From positions 1-8,350 of the forward strand of contig WALD01000075.1 in the NCBI GenBank assembly GCA_015523055.1: a stretch of 8,350 bases of DNA, in the 5' to 3' direction. Below are positions 5,302-8,350 of the stretch, piece by piece. Position 1 is the first letter of the stretch. Every line of letters starts with the position of its first letter. The notes beneath the pieces are model-generated. The model was not told where the DNA came from. It did not search any database and worked only from the letters and a program-made list of their open reading frames with translations. Origin of the DNA: Candidatus Altarchaeota archaeon (GTDB lineage Archaea > Altiarchaeota > Altiarchaeia > IMC4 > QMZM01). A program made the position numbers and the translations under genes.

Positions 5302-7428
5302 ATGAATCAAAAACTACTGGCCATATTTGCCATACTCCTGGTTGCAGGAATTTCCGTTGCAAAGGAATACCCCCCGCTTGTGGTGAACTGGAGGTATCCT
5401 GCCAGGACCAGCAGGATATACTCCCTGGATTGGGATGGCGATGGTATTGAGGAGATATTCGCTTTTGCTCCTATATCGCGTGGTTCCAAAAAAAGTTATC
5501 TTTATCTCAATGTCCTTAAGCCTGATGGGAGCCTGGAATTCAATACTGAAATTAAGGGTTGGGGCACCTATTCTGCTACAACTTATACGGCTGCTGATGA
5601 AAGACTGTATGGCGTCTATGCTGATGATATAGATGGTAATGGGGATATGGACTTCTTCGTGGGGAGCTGGATTACATGGGGATCGTTGAATGTGCATAAA
5701 TTCTATAGGCTTGAACGAGTAACAAAGGAGATAGGGGGGGAGGTAATTCATCCGTTAAAACTGCAGTGGACATATGAAGGGGCAGGCAGGATGAACGATG
5801 TGGAGTATCTCAATGGAGGGATCATCGCTGCCTGTCTGGAGGATGCTGCCGTCTATAAATTCACCCCCAATGGCTCGGTTGAGTGGAAGAGTGATTTAAA
5901 TGGGGCTGTATGGGACATAATGCCGGTGGATGTAAACAGTGACGGTCTGACTGATGTCCTGGCAGGAACCTTCCGCTCCATATCTGTGATAGATTCCTCT
6001 GGTAGGTTAATGTGGAGCTATCCAACAGACGAGAGAATCTGGAGCGTATATGCGGCGGACCTCGATGGGAATACTGGCAATGAGGTAGTTGGGGTTTCTG
6101 AGGGTGATGAGATATATATTCTGGACTCGAAAGGAAAACTGGAGAGCAGGTTCAGCCTTGCAGGAGTGACCGCAGGCGTAATTATAGCGGATTTTGACAA
6201 AAACGGCAAAGCAGAGATAATTACCGCATCCAAGGACGGAAACATCTACGCCTTTAACAACGACCAGAGGCAGGCATGGAATTATAGTATGGATAACCTT
6301 GTGAAGGAATGGAATTATAGTCCAAATGAGGTAATCCAATTCATCTACCTCACGACATTCTCTGATGGGGCATCATCAGGCGATCCGGGCGAGAAAACCC
6401 TTCTTGTGGGAACCAGCAAGGCCCTCTATTCATTCAGAATAAACCAGGATTATGTGGATAACAAAAAAGCGGAAGATTACTGTAATATGGCTTTTGAATA
6501 TTACACAAACAGGAATCTTGATGAATCAATAAAATATGCAAACCTTGCCCGGGAGATATTTGTCAGGCTTAAAAACAGGGAGGGATTTATGATGTGCGAC
6601 AAGCTCCTCCTCTGGGGAGAGAATGTAACCGTCAGCGACAGGAAGGCTCTGGCGGATGAATACCTTGATAAAGCCAGGAAGTTATACAAGAGAGATGTGC
6701 TCGGCAATGCAACATCTTATGCTGAGAGTGCAAGGGAGATATATATGGAATTGAACCTTCTCACAGATATTATGGACTGCGATCTCCTGCTTGCGAACAT
6801 TAAGAAGAGAAGGAATGAGCTGATGCATGATGAGATTAAAGCCGCTGAGCAGCAGTTGATAGAGGCAAAGGTTAGCTACGACAGGGGGGATTACAGGGAT
6901 GCAGTATCCTATGCCGGAAAGGCAAAGGAGGTTTATCTGAAGCTTGATGACCGGGACAAGATAGATGAGTGCAACTCCATTATCCAGGGGGGTGAAAATC
7001 GGATAAATGCAGGTTCTGTTTATGATGAGGCAAAGAGACAATTTGAGGCGGGGGATTACCGGAACTCCAGCCGGTATGCGAAGAATGCAAGAGAGCTTTA
7101 TCTGGACATTGGAGACGGGGAAATGGCCAGGGCATGCAAGATACTGATTGATTCCTCGGATAAGCACATAGCTGCGGATGAGTCCTACCAGAGGGCAATG
7201 GAGTTTAACAGGAAGGGAGACTCTGACAAAGCGAGGTTGTATGCAAGAAAGGCCAGGGAGCTATATGTTCGGCTGGACGATAAAAAGGGTATTGAGAAAT
7301 GCGACAATCTTTTTCTGGATATGGACAGGAAAAAGGAATGGTACATAGGTTATCGGAATTATATCATAGCGGCAGTCTTTATTATTGCAACTATCCTCGT
7401 ATTCCTGAAGGTGATAAAGAATTCATAG
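5302..7428 (+). CDS. Exported beta-propeller (FG-GAP/PQQ-like) and TPR-like repeat protein with C-terminal membrane anchor
   Basis: Surface protein of 708 residues; function not recognised. Order: signal peptide (1-20, cut likely after SVA); beta-propeller (about 25-380); five TPR-like helical repeats (about 387-671); one membrane helix (about 685-703); short basic tail KVIKNS. The propeller has five calcium-type loops: DWDGDGIEE (43-51), DIDGNGDMD (109-117), DVNSDGLTD (210-218), DLDGNTGNE (253-261), DFDKNGKAE (297-305). These alternate with PQQ-like strands such as IDSSGRLMWSY (230-240). Each helical repeat has a YAxxA(R/K)E core, starting at Tyr412, 473, 537, 592 and 647, with a Cys exactly 20 residues later (432, 493, 557, 612, 667). 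Five N-glycosylation sequons (327, 338, 441, 469, 588) fit an outside location. Predicted topology is all domains outside, tail inside. Such proteins usually bind other proteins or sugars; no catalytic motif is seen. Its stop overlaps that of the convergent BofA-like gene. Confidence 0.85.
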   Translation: MNQKLLAIFAILLVAGISVAKEYPPLVVNWRYPARTSRIYSLDWDGDGIEEIFAFAPISRGSKKSYLYLNVLKPDGSLEFNTEIKGWGTYSATTYTAADERLYGVYADDIDGNGDMDFFVGSWITWGSLNVHKFYRLERVTKEIGGEVIHPLKLQWTYEGAGRMNDVEYLNGGIIAACLEDAAVYKFTPNGSVEWKSDLNGAVWDIMPVDVNSDGLTDVLAGTFRSISVIDSSGRLMWSYPTDERIWSVYAADLDGNTGNEVVGVSEGDEIYILDSKGKLESRFSLAGVTAGVIIADFDKNGKAEIITASKDGNIYAFNNDQRQAWNYSMDNLVKEWNYSPNEVIQFIYLTTFSDGASSGDPGEKTLLVGTSKALYSFRINQDYVDNKKAEDYCNMAFEYYTNRNLDESIKYANLAREIFVRLKNREGFMMCDKLLLWGENVTVSDRKALADEYLDKARKLYKRDVLGNATSYAESAREIYMELNLLTDIMDCDLLLANIKKRRNELMHDEIKAAEQQLIEAKVSYDRGDYRDAVSYAGKAKEVYLKLDDRDKIDECNSIIQGGENRINAGSVYDEAKRQFEAGDYRNSSRYAKNARELYLDIGDGEMARACKILIDSSDKHIAADESYQRAMEFNRKGDSDKARLYARKARELYVRLDDKKGIEKCDNLFLDMDRKKEWYIGYRNYIIAAVFIIATILVFLKVIKNS

Positions 7429-7911
7429 TGGAATTCCCAGATAGTGTGCGATAAGCACGAATAGAACCCCTGGAATCCCAAAGATTGCTATGAGGGCAAG
7501 CTTTAGAAGGGTGACCTTAATCTCAACATCAAGATAGTGGATAAGTATAAGCAGGATTATTATACCTATCACTGAATTCAGAATGAGGTGTTTTGACATG
7601 CTCCACACCTTCGCAAGAATTCCCAGAATTGCAAAGAATGCAGCTACATAGAACAGCCAGAAGAAATTCCTGAGGTTAGGAAACCATTCAAATACCGGCG
7701 ATGAGAGAAAGATAGATGTCAGGTTTTCAATAGAATCCTCAAGACCGGGGAAGAAGCCATAGGCTATCTTCTCTACCCTGTCCACAATCTGCTGCGTTGC
7801 ATTATAGAGGCGCTCCAGAACAGGTTTCAGTTTGTCTTCTGCTGAGACTGATTGGACTACGGATAAAAAAAGCAGAGATATTATCAAAAGAGCAGATAGT
7901 GTCGATTTCAT
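7423..7911 (-). CDS. BofA-like small membrane protein with signal peptide
   Basis: A 162-residue membrane protein. Residues 1-24 look like a cleavable signal peptide (hydrophobic core, VSA|ED). An outside segment (about 25-80), partly amphipathic, follows, then three hydrophobic helices (about 82-100, 108-127, 133-158). The last two match the BofA pattern: LNSVIGIIILLILIHYL (111-127), then IFGIPGVLFVLIAHYLGI (143-160), with the conserved Asn, the GxPG turn and the closing LGI. In Bacillus, BofA holds the intramembrane protease SpoIVFB inactive during sporulation. Archaea do not sporulate, so archaeal members must do something else, and control of a membrane protease is only a guess. The N-terminal 100 residues are not part of the classic protein of about 87 residues. 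The ATG has no ribosome site and a TATA box lies about 30 bp upstream, suggesting a leaderless message. It converges on the propeller gene with a 6-bp overlap and diverges from the serpin gene. Confidence 0.72.
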   Translation of the reverse strand: MKSTLSALLIISLLFLSVVQSVSAEDKLKPVLERLYNATQQIVDRVEKIAYGFFPGLEDSIENLTSIFLSSPVFEWFPNLRNFFWLFYVAAFFAILGILAKVWSMSKHLILNSVIGIIILLILIHYLDVEIKVTLLKLALIAIFGIPGVLFVLIAHYLGIPL

Positions 7912-7937
7912 TGTCGGTAATGATAGGGAATCCAGGA

Positions 7938-7945
7938 TTTATATC
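7938..7945 (-). promoter_or_regulatory. TATA box of the BofA-like gene (leaderless-type promoter)
   Basis: On the minus strand GATATAAA is a good archaeal TATA box centred about 30 bp before the ATG at 7911. Transcription would start about 25-27 bp downstream of it, at roughly 7914-7916, leaving almost no leader, in keeping with the absence of a ribosome site. Three tandem CTATT units (7945-7959) sit directly upstream, where TFB would contact the DNA. Confidence 0.6.
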
Positions 7946-7995
7946 TATTCTATTCTATTAAGTGGTATTCCTCACAATACTCCCTGCAGACATAC

Positions 7996-8023
7996 TGGCT
8001 CCCGGGTAGATGGCTCTGCCGGG
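7996..8023. repeat. GC-rich imperfect direct repeat with short inverted repeat in the divergent promoter region
   Basis: TGGCTCCCGGG (7996-8006) is followed by TGGCTCTGCCGGG (8011-8023), an imperfect direct repeat with a 15-bp period. The same stretch holds CCCGG (8001-8005) and CCGGG (8019-8023) as 5-bp inverted arms. It is GC-rich in an otherwise AT-rich gap and lies between the two divergent TATA boxes, so a regulator site is possible; that role is inference. Confidence 0.35.
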
Positions 8024-8039
8024 CAATTATCCAGAACCA

Positions 8040-8047
8040 TATATAAT
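8040..8047 (+). promoter_or_regulatory. TATA box of the serpin gene (leaderless-type promoter)
   Basis: TATATAAT, followed by AAAAG, is centred about 26 bp before the ATG at 8069, so the predicted transcript begins at or next to the start codon. There is no ribosome binding site between box and ATG, as expected for a leaderless message. Confidence 0.65.
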
Positions 8048-8068
8048 AAAAGAACGGCAAGTATTAAC

Positions 8069-8350
8069 ATGGGTGAAAGATATTTACCAATCAGGATAAC
8101 TTTAGTCCTTGTTGTTTTAGTCATATTTATCTCTGGATGTGTGAAACAACCAACTTCACCACAAACACCTGTCGGTAGTTTAAGTAATGTGGTTGAGGCC
8201 AATAATCAGTTTGCTTTTGACCTTTATAAAAAATATACTCCAAAAGAAGGAAACATATTTTTTTCTTCGTATAGTATCCTATCTGCATTAGCAATGACTT
8301 ATGAAGGAGCAAAGGGAAAAACTGCAAAGGAGATGCAATCGGTTCTACAC
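8069..8350 (+). CDS. Serpin-family protease inhibitor, lipoprotein, N-terminal part (cut by window end)
   Basis: The 94 visible codons run in frame to the window edge without a stop. Residues 1-23 are a signal peptide ending in a lipobox ISGC (21-24), so Cys24 should be lipid-modified and the protein anchored outside the membrane. A Thr/Pro-rich linker (25-40) leads into the serpin fold: helix A NNQFAFDLYKKY (45-56), then GNIFFSSYSILSALAM (61-76), YEGAKGKTAKEM (78-89) and VLH. These are the hallmark first helices and strand of serpins. The family usually spans about 370-400 residues, so roughly three quarters lie outside the window. The reactive-centre loop is not visible, so whether it inhibits, and which protease, cannot be judged. 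The region is AT-rich (about 36% GC by hand count) with TTA leucine codons, unlike the genes to the left. A TATATAAT box 26 bp upstream indicates a leaderless message. Confidence 0.88.
   Translation, partial: MGERYLPIRITLVLVVLVIFISGCVKQPTSPQTPVGSLSNVVEANNQFAFDLYKKYTPKEGNIFFSSYSILSALAMTYEGAKGKTAKEMQSVLH

Noticed and set aside
6682..7167. Long open frame on the minus strand opposite the helical repeats
   Set aside because: It lies wholly inside a well-supported gene, has no recognisable domain, and reflects the repeated codons of the opposite strand.
7972..8202. Minus-strand open frame with a hydrophobic stretch in the serpin promoter region
   Set aside because: It covers both the serpin start and its TATA box; the hydrophobic part is the antisense of the promoter and signal-peptide region.

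Overview
The window looks like chromosomal DNA of a euryarchaeon (in the broad sense). The evidence is an archaeal translation factor 5A with a hypusine site, a CpaF/GspE-type archaeal secretion ATPase, a short (327-residue) homoserine dehydrogenase paired with a separate double-ACT protein, TATA-box promoters that put the expected transcription start almost on the ATG, and GGTGAT/GGAGG ribosome binding sites. I cannot name the genus from sequence alone. I saw no rRNA, tRNA, CRISPR array or insertion sequence.

Layout. 52-1551 (-): secretion/pilus ATPase. 1598-2695 (+): divergent metal-dependent amidohydrolase of the chlorohydrolase/deaminase type. 2696-2804: convergent gap. 2805-4724 (-): a three-gene operon transcribed right to left, dCMP deaminase, double-ACT protein, homoserine dehydrogenase, with each junction overlapping. 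4725-4820: divergent promoter region. 4821-5210 (+): aIF5A. 5302-7428 (+): a large exported, membrane-anchored protein with a Ca-loop/PQQ-like beta-propeller and five TPR-like helical repeats. 7423-7911 (-): a small membrane protein with a BofA-like C-terminus, its stop codon overlapping that of the propeller gene. 7912-8068: compact divergent promoter region. 8069-window end (+): the N-terminal part of a serpin lipoprotein, cut by the window edge.

The left two thirds is largely housekeeping: pyrimidine nucleotide supply, the aspartate-family amino acid pathway (threonine/methionine) with a probable allosteric partner, and translation. The right third is a cell-surface district of three proteins predicted to be exported or membrane-bound. 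Two of them belong to families tied to protease control (serpins; BofA, which in Bacillus restrains an intramembrane protease). Joining these into one system is inference only.

I do not see a clearly unprecedented system. The best leads are a cysteine placed exactly 20 residues after the conserved Tyr in all five helical repeats of the propeller protein, the BofA-like/serpin divergent pair with two apparently leaderless promoters, and the AT-rich serpin start, which differs in composition and codon choice from its neighbours.
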